Below, one piece after another: positions 40,801-50,696 of a stretch of DNA of 64,000 nt; positions within the stretch are counted from its first letter, which is position 1, and each line of letters begins with the position of its first letter. Origin of the DNA: Pseudorasbora parva (Eukaryota > Chordata > Actinopteri > Cypriniformes > Gobionidae); contig NC_090185.1 in assembly GCF_024679245.1 (NCBI RefSeq), positions 22,753,973 to 22,817,972 on the forward strand, read 5' to 3'. The notes under the pieces are model-generated. The model did no database searches. It saw nothing but the letters and a program-made list of their open reading frames with translations, and was not told the DNA's origin. Both the position numbers and the translations under genes were made by a program.

Positions 40801-40862
40801 ACAGAGACGTTAGACGCCTTGTTGTTCTCCTCCCTATCGAAGAGCAAATGAAAAATGAGTAA
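34839..40862 (+). CDS. BEL/Pao Gag-Pol polyprotein
   Basis: The frame is open from 34803; the ATG at 34839 (MAETKPLEQL) is preferred because it starts the charged gag-like sequence and the upstream 12 residues are hydrophobic leader-like noise. About 2007 residues. Visible parts by position: gag with coiled, charged N-terminus and YHRWRKEWEAL (about 35540); cysteine-rich region CIVCGDRKHKKLYFC and following Cys/His pairs (36147-36360); protease LIDLASDTNYI (about 36635), with the DLAS form of the active site found in this superfamily; RT with AYVDDI (38031-38048); RNase H TFSDGSEQAYGAVLYL (about 38655); integrase HHCC (EAHGEAHDG...CIFCKK, 39658-39780), then core acidic residues in AIDLFGPY (about 39867), WSDPGTNF (about 40063) and NGAAEAAVR (about 40230). 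No stop, frameshift or missing catalytic residue was noticed. No envelope-like ORF follows. Confidence 0.93.
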   Translation: MAETKPLEQLKAERTSAKRLFSRLVNSISRTHMDMGEEELRESLNNLSLQATKVMEANEDVEAAFIMEGEAELGAEDVPALSSQQKADLEKTARECDQKLKEGRELILKTFWTSFGNPQMSLTFQVAEAECDRVFSVQPCANVEAYDFMLSHLGGLIKAAREAHIRWNRWAPSGEQKDFNSRLRELEICLPKLISKKSEFIQARFKQDSEREAGTAHSSPRPAIKLKPTSLPVKRDYHRWRKEWEALQRQGEPTGSKEVKKFQLLDSLEDKVAREFRLKAYSSAEEIFRVLENRFGNRAAIALEIVEELQAMPPVRGHQARKIVELIQTVEKSLYDLSELGDTGAMKNPLVTKSIESKLPESLKKEWLVYIAGEKNAVAPHARFDKFLEFLKEQEAIYEQLDQLREDESSKKDTRSDPRYARTRATKVSSDPAGCIVCGDRKHKKLYFCKKFKTLNPSERKDVVRRLRACNRCLESHDSDAFCKTTYLCRNVECKDQQNPEHHYYLCPHAETISNPQRRTKSGLVGSGRCTESQEKFLSKLLPELAQQCRDAFCNSASRTFNSVASEQGLLAESGLHEFPVIMMLLQVTANAGQKIGTLIDLASDTNYITHKAAKELNLRSEDVTLVVHGVGGMKVSVETKRYLLKIRVNTSRGILKSHQLVCYGLDSIAEIHQHVTARKLQRIFPDIPLYELVRPQEIQLLISHKEGQLVPQKIRAVGDLVLWDGPLGKTIGGTHPDLFEELAVTAHMSKTHFARSMRTAAVKYEELICKIPATRQSPVHPAVHSCTATIKRDFLEWWKWDSIGAACEPKCGGCRCGNCQPGGKEMTLAEEREVEMVKNGLTYVNGDEHCEEPHWHAKYPWTEDPASLPNNRRAVEATFLRTEKQLAKEPEWKVAYTAQVHDMVRCKAAVKLSNEVIKSWTGPVWYISHLIAPNPHSVTTPVRLVWNSSQKFRGLSLNDLLLKGPDVLNPIRAVLLRFRAGVFAALGDIRKMYNSVWLEDQEIHLHRFLWRDSGEDEIEEYAITRVNIGDKPAGCIAQLAMRETANLPIFSHLKEERRVLQEDAYVDDILTSHNSMNQLKVITLNVEQILKAGGFHIKPWVYSGQSGRKESRDKNTEPKTMFLPNQLTEDDNKALGLGYTVQDDKLHIMIAVNFSKKKRKMRLGQDLLKGQVRSQAPNPLTRRELLSQVSGLYDPLGLVTPAKQKGAILVRRAFQEAKVIYGPIKDTWDAALSEGLREDAIKLLEEYVELGQVKFIRPLTPLDTTIEPIGVTFSDGSEQAYGAVLYLRWSCSQGVTVRLVESKAKLTPLDHKGDAVKAEVCGAVFAARLKKYFQRHCRISVEKWYHLIDSQTVLGAVQRESYGYQTFFANRIGEIQSSTNVQDWWWVPGQINIADIITRGTGPKDLDEGSEWQSGPKFLSLPVNQWPIKSAKDVAAVARENIIKIQKKAFVSALTRAQLKKQEPEENPSLIQTEPSRPPGGKGVQEIIDVKRFSSLTRLIKTVALVWRAAKKFLQLKTMDILKWEAVSLAGIITHKEREDAFRDLCLAAQKDVIFSNTTIDRLVVYKDMATGLLVCGGRVQVFQEDFKTVPLLPFDAWIATLLAYEAHGEAHDGVAGTLLRMRRKAWVLRGRRVVQKVVDQCIFCKKAKARVCQQVMGKLPEERTRPAAPFEFTAIDLFGPYQVKDDVKRRASMKVWGVVLCCMASRAIHVELADSLSTESFLLAYQRFTAVRGHPRKVWSDPGTNFIGAKPVLKDLYAFLESQTKATLEEYAVKNGTQFVWKVHPADSPHRNGAAEAAVRVTKKALQSLEKGSHLTFSEFLTALQLAANLANERPIDARVQCQEGCIQYVTPNSLLLGRATQTGDFKTFDFDNYPYKRLREIQSQVNCFWRSWSQLAGPNLFVRNKWHTAERNVAVGDIVWLCDQNVLRGQFKLGRVISVNFDPKGIVRDVNVRMSPNYCVPVQNSIVKESASCEGKRVCQGTVLHRDVRRLVVLLPIEEQMKNE

Positions 40863-40931
40863 AGGCTATAAATGTGACTGTTGCCAAGCTGTGCGATCTT
40901 CCAAGGGGACTATGAAAGATCGAGTGGGAGG

Positions 40932-41893
40932 TGTTGCGGCAAACCGCCCATTACCCCGCCTTCCCTCATTGAGTAACAGGTGAATCAAATGCGCAATCTG
41001 TTGCGCGTCCCTGAGCTGAATAAGGCAGCACACTGTTTGAAATTGGTATGCATTTAAGAATTGACGCTACACCAAAGAGCAGCGCTAAACAAAGAGAAAC
41101 TAGTTTGGAGATCGATATTAAAACACTGTGCGGGAGTACTCACAAAAGAACCCTAAAGTGACAGCCGGTAAGCTTAAGCGCTACTGGTTAAACCCTGTGG
41201 TTTATGCATGTTATTAATAGCTGCTATCATAAGAAACGAATGTAGTATTTAATTACACTCTCTGGAACGCGCTGATGGTTTGAGTAGCATAATTTTCTTG
41301 GTGTTTATGGGGTTTATTATGTCTTTGTGTTCATATTTTGCTTATATAAATACAAATTGTTAAAATAGCAATTCATTGATAAATATAGATAAAAGTACAG
41401 GTTATTTGTAGTTGGAATCTACTAAATTAAATTATAAACATGTGTTATTAAAATCTATTTATTCTGTACTTAAAATGTGTAGTTAATAAGATTCAAATGC
41501 ATTGGTTTTGAGGTGAAATATTTAATATCTATTTAAATCAGCTTGAACTCAATGTCAGATATTTAACAACTCTTGTGTGAAAAATATTGTGAAATATTTA
41601 TGTATTGAATGCTTCATTAATTAAATCTATTTGATGAATTAAGTATAACATTTACACAAATCATGTTAAACCTGCTAATTAATGCATTTTATTGGTATTG
41701 CTGGTGATTTACACTGTATGTTTGTATCTTTAAAGGTTTTTCAACTGCTTAGCCAAATGCTAAAAGAAATAAATGGCTGAAAGAAATTCACGAGGCCTTA
41801 ATTCATTGAGTGGAATCCAGTTTAATCATTGAAATTGTGAGACCCATCTCCTTCAAGTGTGGGAAAGCGCACAGTTAAATATAACACTTGACA
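40932..41893 (+). repeat. 3' LTR of the BEL/Pao element
   Basis: Preceded by the purine-rich gatcgagtgggagg (40918-40931). 962 bp, same ends as the 5' LTR. Confidence 0.95.
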
Positions 41894-42017
41894 ATGTGTT
41901 AATTCCTTAATAACGTATTAAATTAACTAATAATGTAAATTAATGTGTTAATTACCACAATGGGTCAAAGCCATGCATTTCAACTTCCAGTTGTGTGCTT
42001 TAATTAATCATTAGCTA
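41894..42017. repeat. Right part of the foldback MITE interrupted by BEL/Pao
   Basis: ATGTGttaattccttaataacg continues the sequence cut at 33758, matching 22937-23060. It stops near aatcattagctaag, where unrelated sequence begins. Confidence 0.8.
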
Positions 42018-43500
42018 AGTAAGGGATAATGTACATGTGACCGTATGAATGAGGTAAGGGTGGTGATTGACACTTATGTCCACCAATCAGTAGCGAGTGT
42101 GTACTATTTAAAGGTTGATTGGCTTGAGCCTGGGATGCGTCACGTCCGTATCCTCCCCTTGTTGTCGGTTTGCTTCAGCGGTTCTAGGTATGTGCTGTTA
42201 GCACGTAGCATTTTGCTAACTTATTTTCCATTGTACTAATCATTTGCTTGTTGTACACCAGCCTGTCTTTTCATCAATTCTGTCTCTCCGTCGGATGCTG
42301 TTTTGGATGCGATTTCTGCCCTCCCTTCAGGTAGGAGGAAGTTTTAAAGTAAACGATGTCTAGCTTCACTGAGGGGCGGATGGTTTGAGTAATGTGCAGT
42401 CCCTGTACTTCAGTTTACCGGCGAGTTATTTGAAGGCTGTGTATCCTGAGTGGTGAACTGATTGTAAAACTCATCTATCCGTGTTGGGTAAGTTTTGTTG
42501 GGTTTACCGGGTGGGGAATTTGGGCATGTGATGGGCGATTTTATAATAATCCTGTTTGTTTGTATTTATATTTGTTATAGGATTCTCCCTTTCGTCCTGG
42601 CTGTTTATTACAGCCTGGTTTTTCCTTCGTTGTGCGCTGTACTAACAACATCGGATTACAACTATTTAGGGGGACTTCTGCTGCTGCCTCTGGTTTCTGT
42701 GATTTAGTTTTAAATCATATCATCTTTTTTTTGGGTTACTTTGGGGTGGAGGATCGTGCTGTTTTTGGAGCTGGCCCAAGGTCAACGTGGGTGCTCCTTT
42801 CTGAGACCTGTCCCCCAAACTTTTAATGAGTTTTTGTTGTTTTCCTTTTCAAGATTTCTATGTTGTCACCTGTACGGTACTGTGGTGACTGTTGACCATC
42901 GTTTATGGTGGAATTGTGACTTTGTCTTTTATTCATTTGTTTGTGAGACTTATTTTGTTTATGATTTTTTTTTCAGGAGCTGGGGTCCCACGGGTGAATG
43001 ATCTTTGTGGTGGTGGTGGTGGTGGTGGTGCTGCTACAACGTTTGCCCTGTGACACTTCTGAAGTGTACGAGTGTGTGTGATCTGAGTTCACGGTGGTGT
43101 GGAAGTGTGATTTTTGGATTACTAGTGTAGCAATCACGCCGGTGCAATAACCCCAGCCCTGTAATTAATTATATTCTATTTTGTTTTGTTCATTTGGAAA
43201 TTGCGTAACTGGGTTTTGTTTAACGTTTCTTTTCTTTCTTGTCCGTTTGTGTTAATTTGTTGTATTGTCACCAGAAAGATGTTATGAATGGCACATATCA
43301 GAGCTGATTTTAAGTGATTTGTTTATCTTGAATTCAATTTGTGAAGAGAACTTTTGTATTTTTATATGATGCCCACGTTTCCTGCCCACATTTCTTTATA
43401 AGAGAGTCGAACCTGTGTGACCTAATAACAAATTGTGGGGTTTAATTCTACTTCCTGGGTGAAACCCTCCCAGGTGGCGTAGTCGCATTTTCTATAAGTA
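42018..43500. other. Unclassified 1.5 kb stretch with splice-like signals
   Basis: It begins inside the broken MITE and is GT-rich with pyrimidine tracts. Splice-like signals are visible: GGTATGT near 42186, GGTAAGT near 42487 and TTGTTATAG before 42581. A short (GGT)n run lies at 43008-43029. The ORFs are short (60-86 codons), uncharged and without motifs. It may be the 5' region of a LINE whose 3' end lies at 43508-43919, or a non-coding transcript. I do not recognise it. Confidence 0.4.
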
Positions 43501-43507
43501 GTTAAAC

Positions 43508-43919
43508 TTGAGCTTGTGTGTGTCAAGCTGTACAGTTCTCCCCGGCTCACGCCACATTCACCCAGCCGGTTGTTATCTCAGAATAAACCCCGACAGAGTG
43601 ATCAGGACCCCGACGCGAAGCGGGATAAACATTATCCCGCTTATTACACGGCTACTGCTCTGCAGCCCCCAGTCTGTGGACCACCTGCGGACTCCACAGA
43701 CTATAGATGCTTTTAAGCGTGGTCTTAAAACCCTCCTTTTTATCAGAGCTTTTAATTGACTTGTTACTTCTTTATTTTATTTTTCAGTTTTATTTATTTT
43801 ATTTTTTTAATTTACTTATTTATTTATTGTTGTTGATTGTTTTTTAATTCTGTAGCACTTTGAGATTTTGTTTAATATAAAGTGCATTATAAATAAAATG
43901 TATTATTATTATTACTAGT
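43508..43919 (+). pseudogene. LINE 3' end (RT C-terminus, 3' UTR, ATT tail)
   Basis: The frame ending at 43759 closes with DAFKRGLKTLLFIRAFN, the pattern of fish CR1/L2-type RT C-termini. It is followed by a 3' UTR with cactttgagattttg and ataaagtgcattataaataaa, and by a short ATT tail to about 43916. Severely 5'-truncated; no catalytic region. Confidence 0.6.
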
Positions 43920-43994
43920 CTCAAATAAATAATTATTAGACACAAAATATTGTCTTGAGATTAAATATTTTATTAGCTAAATAAAACTTAAAAC

Positions 43995-44092
43995 AGTTCC
44001 AACAAAAGCTCAGAATGGTATTGAGAGTGCCTAGACGACACTTGCGGGCAAATTAAATTTGCTGCCGCTAGGGTGCGTCTAGATTTCTAGGC
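43995..44092. repeat. Partial copy of the TIR element found at 55903
   Basis: gctcagaatggtattgagag, cctagacgacac, ttgctgccgctagggtg and tctaggcta appear in the same order at 56350-56439. Only the right part is present. Confidence 0.7.
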
Positions 44093-44328
44093 TAGAATCC
44101 AACAGCACACTTAAAATACAACGCAAGAAACTATGAGTTAAATAGTTGTTTCTTATCGGAATTCAAATGTCTCTTCATTGATCTGTGACCAATCAGATTG
44201 TGTTGCTTAATGCCTGCAGCCAATCAGAGGCAGAGCTGCTGACGGTACTCGTCTCGCTCACTCGCGGGAGGTTTGCAGCCTTGCAGGTGAAGCACAATGT
44301 TGCGTTACATTAATTATTTAATAAAACA

Positions 44329-44481
44329 CTGAGAGCGTAAAGTACATTGCTCATTTTTCGGACCAGTTCAATTACGTCACATCGCTGCCTGACCTTGATG
44401 GTGACGATAAACTGTTTTGGAATAAAATGGCCAAACGTTACGTGATCCCGAAAAGCACCGGAAAAAGTCCTTCTGTTTGGA
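44329..44481 (+). other. Open segment ending at a splice donor, possible exon fragment
   Basis: One frame is open from 44329 to a consensus donor (TGGAG/GTAAGT at 44481/44482). It includes SDQFNYVTSLPDLDGDD and KMAKRYVIPKSTGKS with an ATG at about 44428. The composition is charged and protein-like, but I do not recognise the family and no second exon was found. It could come from a DNA transposon. Confidence 0.3.
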
Positions 44482-45586
44482 GGTAAGTAATAGGGCTATG
44501 TAATATCACTAAACGTGAATAAAAAGTTGAATGAACATGCACCTGACCTTATCTCTTGTATATTCTGTTAACAGATTGCGTTCTTCACAAGTGTTTGCTG
44601 TCAACTGCCCCAGATTATGTGTAAGCGGTCATCAGACGCAAGTGTAATGAAATTGAATATAATGTGTAATTTATATTTATGTATAGAGATGGTCAGTGGA
44701 ATTAGTTCAATGATATGTTTTCCAACATCTTCCAGTGTTAATTCAATGAAAAACATAGTAAGTTAATTTTGTTTAGCTTTGCTGAAACCATGTGAAACCA
44801 TTTATAAAAAACGTTGGGCTTGTTTAATGAAATGTCTCTTCATTAGTTATGTGTGTTAGATTTGATTTAATTTATTGTAATGTCCTTGAAAACAAATGCA
44901 TTCAACATTGGGAAAGTAAGTCAGTAAGTAATTCATTAAATGTAATGTAGCACATTAAAATACTGTATTGTGTGACATTGTAATTGAAAGTATATTGTAC
45001 AATGTATAGCTAAGTAATAACACATTGTATTGTTATTGACTACAAAGTGTATATGTTTAGTCATTTGAATGAGCCAAGGTAAATAAAATATATATTATAT
45101 TCATAGTATATTGTTTGTGTTTTCTGAATATACTGGTAATTAATTTGTAATTTATTAAAACACAAATAAAGTATGCTATAACACAAAGTGTACTTATAAT
45201 ACAAATAAAGTGTACTATAACATGAATAAAGTATACTTATAATACAAATAAAGTATACTTAACACAAATAAAATATACTTAACACAAATAAAATATACTT
45301 ATAATACAAATAAAGCACATTTAATATCACTAAGCATGTAATTAGTCACTATATACTTAAAGTGTACTAAGTATACTTACAGTTGTTCCAATTTAGCACA
45401 CAAAAGTATACTAAATACACTTAAAGTTGTGCTTTAACACAATTTAATTACAACTTAAATATACTTAGTACAAAATGAGTTGTGTCAAAATAGCACACTT
45501 CAAGTTAACTAGTCATTAACACACTTCAAGTATACTGAAAATGAGTCTGGCCGCAAGTATACTTAGTATACTTTTTTTTCACTAGG
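44482..45586. repeat. AT-rich repeats with agtatactt motifs
   Basis: Many copies of agtatactt, acaaataaagta and acttagta in both orientations, ending ttttttttcactaggg. The same terminal cactagggtgag occurs at 62196, so this is probably the end of a MITE family that interrupts the hAT at 45587. No gene. Confidence 0.5.
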
Positions 45587-46508
45587 GTGAGCCAGAGATA
45601 TATGATAGATAGTTTTCAACCACACCATGTTTATTTTAGGTTTCAGACATTTAAATGCACATAAGTAGCAGCAAAAACATGCTGATGGAAGTGGCAATAA
45701 CAATCCTCTCTGACAGTTATAATTTGACTGTTTTGTTCGTATCAGACACACATTATATAAGTTACTATATAGTTTACTATATATCTTCTCTGAGTTCACC
45801 GTTCACTTACTTTCATGTGTTTCCTGAGACAAGGATGAATTTACGTAATGTAAATCTGACAGATCCGATTCTCTGAGGCGCAAACTAACATGACGGCGCC
45901 CAACGCGCATTATAGATCAACTAACATGATCATGACAAAACACATTCACTTATACATATTTGAAAATCAAAATATCAGATAGCTCATGACATAGGTAACA
46001 AGTTTTTGAATATTTTGAATTAAAAATAAAAATAAAAAACCGATATAGCTGAGCACTGAGTGGTTTTGCGGCTGCTTTTGTGTCATGTGAGAAGCACGAC
46101 GCGTTGCCATGGAAACAATAAGGCCATGTTCTAAGCCAGAGAATATGGTCATATTAATGCAAAATAATGCTGAACTGAAGCTGGTTTGTGGCAGACCAAG
46201 ACTAAAGACTAGTTTTCTGTTATTAGTGCTGTAATATCACTAGTATTAGTGCTGTTATTTAGTGTTAAATTAGGCCTATTGTAGTTAAGTTAGGTGGCTT
46301 TAGCTTTTACTGTGAATTTAAGTAAATTGTGTTTTGTATCTATTTATATATTTAAGTATACTTTAAACTTTTAATAAATTGTTCAATTTAAAGAATTTAA
46401 AAAAAATCAATAATTATTTATTTATTTTTATTCAGGCACCGGAACCGTTTTAAAAGTACCGGTATGGCACCGGAATCGTAAAAAACCTAAATGATACCCA
46501 ACCCTAGT
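45587..46508. mobile_element. hAT-type element of unit C, 5' part missing
   Basis: It matches 18722-19655 and 29643-30624 from ttgagccagagacatatg on and ends CCAACCCTA followed by GTAACAAG at 46507. The left end has been replaced by the AT-rich repeat. Confidence 0.85.
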
Positions 46509-46654
46509 AACAAGCAAATTAAAATGATACACATTTATTATCCACAATATGGAAATGCATTTTTCATCAATTTATAATTTCTTAAAGTACATCATCTGTT
46601 CGCTACGTGAATATATAGTAAAGTGTCATTTGTTTCTGTGATCAAAGCTGAATT

Positions 46655-47165
46655 TATCATCATTACTCCAGTCTTCAGTGTCACTCATCATTCTCATATT
46701 AGGATTTGATGCTCAACAAACATTTATGATTATTATCAGTGTTGAAAACAGTTTTGCTGCTCATGGTGCTGTTTTATTTTTGTGGAAACCAATACCATTC
46801 AAACATTTGTGGTAAAATTAAAAAAGAGAGAAATTAAAACTTTTGTTGATCAGACACAGGCTACATTAAATTGATCACAAGTGATATTTTTAATATTACA
46901 AAAGACAATAATTGATTTAATAAATGCAAATAATTGCTGTCCATTGAACTTTCTATCATCAAAGAATCCTGAAAAAAAAATATATCATGGTTTCCACAAC
47001 ATTTTTAAGCAGCAAAACTGTTTTCAACACAGATAATTATCAAAAATGTTTCTTGATTATGAAATCCTCATTTGAGAACGATTAGTGAAGGATCATGGGA
47101 CACTGAAGAATGGACTAATGATAAATTCAGCTTTGATCACAGGAATAAATTACACTTTACCATAT
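46655..47165. repeat. Foldback (palindromic) element, copy 2
   Basis: It starts gctgaatttatcatcattac and ends gataaattcagctttgat. The same family as 27626-28170. It lies where intron 2 and exon 3 of protease copy C should be. Confidence 0.75.
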
Positions 47166-47230
47166 TCACATAGAAAAAGGCTGTTTTCATTTGTAATGGT
47201 ATTTCACAATATTACTGTTTTAACTGTATT

Positions 47231-47661
47231 TGTTACGAACTGCTCTGAGACAGAAGGTTGAAGATCCACACGCAGTTTTTATTAAAGGGTAATCCAAAGT
47301 CGTAGTCCATAAAACAGGCAAAAGGTCATACACAGGTAGGCAGTTCAATCAGGCAAACAAAACAAGGGACAGAGGCAAAAGGATAATCCAAGACAGGCAA
47401 GAAATCCAAAGAACCAAGAAACATGGAACCATAGAAACGCTCAGAAATGCAGTACACTAAACAAGACTTCGCAATGAATGACAGAGATAACCAGGCTTGT
47501 ATAGGCAGATGTAATGAGGTGATGAGACACAGGTGTAAACATTGAGTGCTAATGAGTCCGGGGAAAGGATTATGGGTAATGTAGTTTGTGATGGATTGAC
47601 AGTCCGGGGTGGAGTGCCCTCTGGTGGTGATCACGGGCACTCACACTGGTGAATTGTGACA
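47231..47661 (-). mobile_element. Solo LTR, 431 bp, GTATT duplication
   Basis: TGTTACGAACTGC...AATTGTGACA in plus orientation with perfect 5-bp duplication GTATT (47226-47230 and 47662-47666). A related solo LTR lies at 60876-61279. Minus orientation is a guess from the TGTCACAATTC start common to fish LTRs. No internal sequence. Confidence 0.85.
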
Positions 47662-48582
47662 GTATTTTTGATTATATGCAGATTATATGAACAAATGCAG
47701 CTTTGGTGAGCAGAAGATAAACATTTAAAAAGCTGTCAGTTAGCACTGCATTATTCATATGATAGGCCTACTTTATTGTCAATAAATTGCCGACATTGAG
47801 ATGGCTTGTCGCAATCGTCTGATTGTCGTCGTCACGTTTCATCTCTCATAACGATTGTTTTCCTTCAGCTGCAGCTCCAGCAGTAATTTCTACGAATCTG
47901 CTTTTGGACTTTCTGTGAGAGCGCCCTCCTCATATTTAGATACGAATAAAATGACAGGTCATGCATAGATATTTTTGTCTCTGAATTTAAATCTTGTTGT
48001 ATTCACATTGGTTTCTATGTATAAATACACTTGCCCGTGACCTCAAAAAGCACGCAATCAACCGAGGTTAGAGAAAGCGGTCTTTAGCGTCCCTGTTAAC
48101 TTGCCCGCCCTCGCACAGGTAACACCGGTTCGAATCCCACTCAGAGCGGGTCGACTAGGATCGGGGAGACCCAGTAAAATTGCGGGGGATGAAAAAACAC
48201 TTTTTTAAAAGTGCGGGAGACACTTCCCCCCGTTCCCCGCGTAATCTTCACCCATGCTTGAATTGAACACTAAGCTCGCTTCCTTCCATCAGTCAGACTC
48301 GCGTGGTAGCCAGGCGTCTCATTCAATGGCGAGCTCAGTTGATGCTGTGTGCTTTAGGATTCTGACGCAAGTGCTAAGCTTCCGATTGGCCCAGAGAAAT
48401 GTCTGTTTTAAGAATCATCCAATAAAGTTTGACATGTCCTAGTCTACATGTCTAGTCGAACTGTAGACCCCCCCAAAAAAAACAACAACAACAACTCTTC
48501 GGTTCTATGCGATTCACATAAATGACCCAATTGACCAAGAAAACGGCAATTGTCGCCAAAAAGCGACAAGTTTGCAGGTCTG
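47662..48582. repeat. Repeat-rich stretch of unit C
   Basis: 47995-48255 is the inverted counterpart of 27395-27625 and contains GGTTCGAATCC (48127-48137), identical to a tRNA B box. The rest has no recognised features. No gene is supported. Confidence 0.55.
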
Positions 48583-49365
48583 AATTGTTCATTCAATATC
48601 TGATCAGGAAACAGTGGCACAAAGCTAAAACACACAAAGTTTGAATTTCTGTTGCAGTGTCTTGATGTAAGAATTATTCTCAAAGAATTTGAAAATGGTC
48701 TGTTTGAATATTTTATGCACAGATCCTCTCCTTGGCTTTCAGGGTTTTCGTACTAACCTCACAAACGGCAGTATAATCAACCACAGTTTGACAGTCTTAA
48801 TGAAGATGATTAAATATTTCATTAATAACGGTTGTTGTTTTTTTACAGCTACAGGAAAGAGTTGACCAAAACACAGATGTTGACTGGATATCATTACCAG
48901 AGAAAGGAGAAGATGTGGAAACAGAAACAAACTTTTCCGAGTCTGTAGTGTTGCCGGCTGGGGAAGTCTGAATATTAATAGTCCAGCGAGTGCTTGTCTA
49001 ATGGAGGCAAACGTGAAAATAATGAATAACCCAGAATGTAGCTATAGATGGAGAGAATTCGTCCAATACTCACTCTCACATATGATGTGCACACGTGGTC
49101 ATGGTGGATCCTGCCTTGTAAGTACAAAAGATGATTCACACACTTTGATTGTTACTTAGTTATGTGTACTGATAAGGCACTTTAGTGACGTGTTCTATTT
49201 CTTCACAGTATGACTCAGGAGGTCCTCTGGTATGTGGAAAAACTGCAGTTGGCATCACAGCGTTTGGATATAAAGATTAGTGCAATTCAGCTGAATATCC
49301 TAATGTGTATAGTAAGATTTCACCATATCTTGAATGGATCAACAAGATAATCAGAAATGTGAAGT
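48583..49365 (+). pseudogene. Serine protease copy C, broken
   Basis: Only the end of intron 3, exon 4 (about 48850-49118) and exon 5 (about 49209-49365) of the protease unit remain; exons 1-3 are absent from this unit. In exon 4 two bases are replaced by 13 (near 48927-48945), shifting the frame, and a TGA follows soon after GWGS. In exon 5 CAG has become TAG (ggatataaagatTAG). The active-site segment still reads Tyr-Asp-Ser-Gly-Gly. The exon 4 acceptor is TTTTTTACAG. It is derived from the same ancestor as genes A and B. Confidence 0.92.
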
Positions 49366-49395
49366 GAGCTAAGTTCTAAGTCCTTCATTATAACT

Positions 49396-49705
49396 GAATC
49401 TGCATTAACGACAACAGTTGGGGCAACAACCTTAGTCCTAATGGGTTGTTATCATGGCTATCAAAATCCAGTGTTCTGTATTTTGCGTACGTGAGTTTTT
49501 GTTGTAGGTGGGTATTGTATATGGCTATTAAAAAAAAAAAAAAAAAAAAAAAATTGTGTACTGTGCTAATTAATTGAGACTTCTTACAAACTCTTACAGT
49601 TTGTTGGCCTTGTTTGTTTCGTTGCTTCTATTGCTCTCCCCTTTTTTGTAAGTCGCTTTGGATAAAAGCATCTGCTAAATGATTAAATGTAAATGTAAAA
49701 TGTAA
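49396..49705 (+). mobile_element. L2-type LINE 3' end or dependent SINE in the 3' UTR of copy C
   Basis: It is inserted with duplication ATAACT (49390-49395 and 49706-49711) compared with the unbroken ttataacttctttc of genes A and B. The tail gtaagtcgctttggataaaa and aaatgtaaatgtaaa is the 3' end shared by fish L2 LINEs and their SINEs. A 20-base A run lies at 49532-49551. No RT sequence. Confidence 0.75.
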
Positions 49706-49717
49706 ATAACTTCTTTC

Positions 49718-49723
49718 AATAAA
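49718..49723 (+). terminator. Polyadenylation signal of protease copy C
   Basis: AATAAA in the same context as genes A and B, displaced by the 310-bp insertion. Confidence 0.6.
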
Positions 49724-49739
49724 GTATCACATGGCAAGT

Positions 49740-50696
49740 ATCAGTATTGTGTTGAGTGTTTTGTGACTCAAATGTATCAGTGCAAAATGTGTTTTTGTAT
49801 CAAAGTTCCACTGAGAGGTGAGGTGATGAACCCCAGTGCAGTCTTTTATTAGAGACAATCATAAACAGAAAACAAAGACTTGGCTTAAAAAACCAAAAGA
49901 CTCTGCGTAAGCAAGCTCAGAGGTGTGCTTATATTTACACACATTTCTACGTATAAGTACAAGTTGGTAAATCCCACACTTTGCGTGAAACTGTTCTTAC
50001 GCACTCACTACGCACAGAACGTTGTGTACGCACCCTTGATAAATGAGGGCCCTGATCTTTTAATCGTGATAATTGATATCTGGCTAATTTGGTTCTTCAA
50101 ATGAATTTGAATTAAATTATCTGGATTAAGATATCTGAGATCACTGCTCGTGCTTGTGTTCCCTGAAGAGGGCAGATGCATCAATACTTTAATCCATGAT
50201 CAGCAATGCGGCGATTGGCTGGCGTCAAGACAACGTAATGACATCATATAATTAAAAAAGTCACCTGGCAAAAAAAATTGTCAAAGACAAAAGAAGAAGA
50301 AAAAAAATGAATTTCTGGACTTTTATAAGGAAACAGACAAACGACCAAACCAACATAAAAGTTAGATCAATTAAATGTTTTGATGAAAATGATTCCCAAT
50401 TATTTATATTCAAAATGTTATAACATTTGTACACACTTTAAAATAATTTAATATTTTAAATTATTATTGCCCCTGGTTCAGTAATGAACTCTTGTAATAA
50501 AGTAGCAGTGGCTGGGAAAGATTTTAAATATCACCTCAAGATGCGATCTAATCCTGTTTACATGAAATAAACCTCCCAAGCAGGTTTAAGCTTACAGACC
50601 TATTGCTATGACAGCAAGTCCAGGATGAGCTTTAAAGAACCAAACAATCCGAGATCAAGCCAAATCATCAATAATCAAATCCAGCTAACTGAGTTA
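49740..50696. other. Unit C flank and unclassified repeats
   Basis: 49740-49900 continues the unit (tgtatcagtgcaaaatgtg, then the LTR-like start). From about 49905 unrelated repeats follow, including a MITE-like end (cccttgataaatgagggcc near 50030) and AT-rich DNA. No gene. Confidence 0.5.

Larger units (their letters stand above)
33759..41893 (+). mobile_element. Complete BEL/Pao LTR retrotransposon, 8135 bp
   Basis: It is bounded by two 962-bp LTRs and by the 5-bp duplication ATGTG (33754-33758 and 41894-41898). The internal part holds one uninterrupted long ORF with BEL/Pao domain order gag, protease, RT, RNase H, integrase. I found no mismatch between the LTRs in the stretches that I compared by eye, which suggests a very recent insertion. 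The empty site is preserved near 22937-22941. The bases after the 5' LTR (gtgaaaaaccgggaccagg) should include the primer site, but I cannot assign the tRNA. Confidence 0.95.

Noticed and set aside
42045..43001. Several 60-86 codon frames
   Set aside because: Hydrophobic, low-complexity, no shared motif and no matching second copy; not supported as genes.
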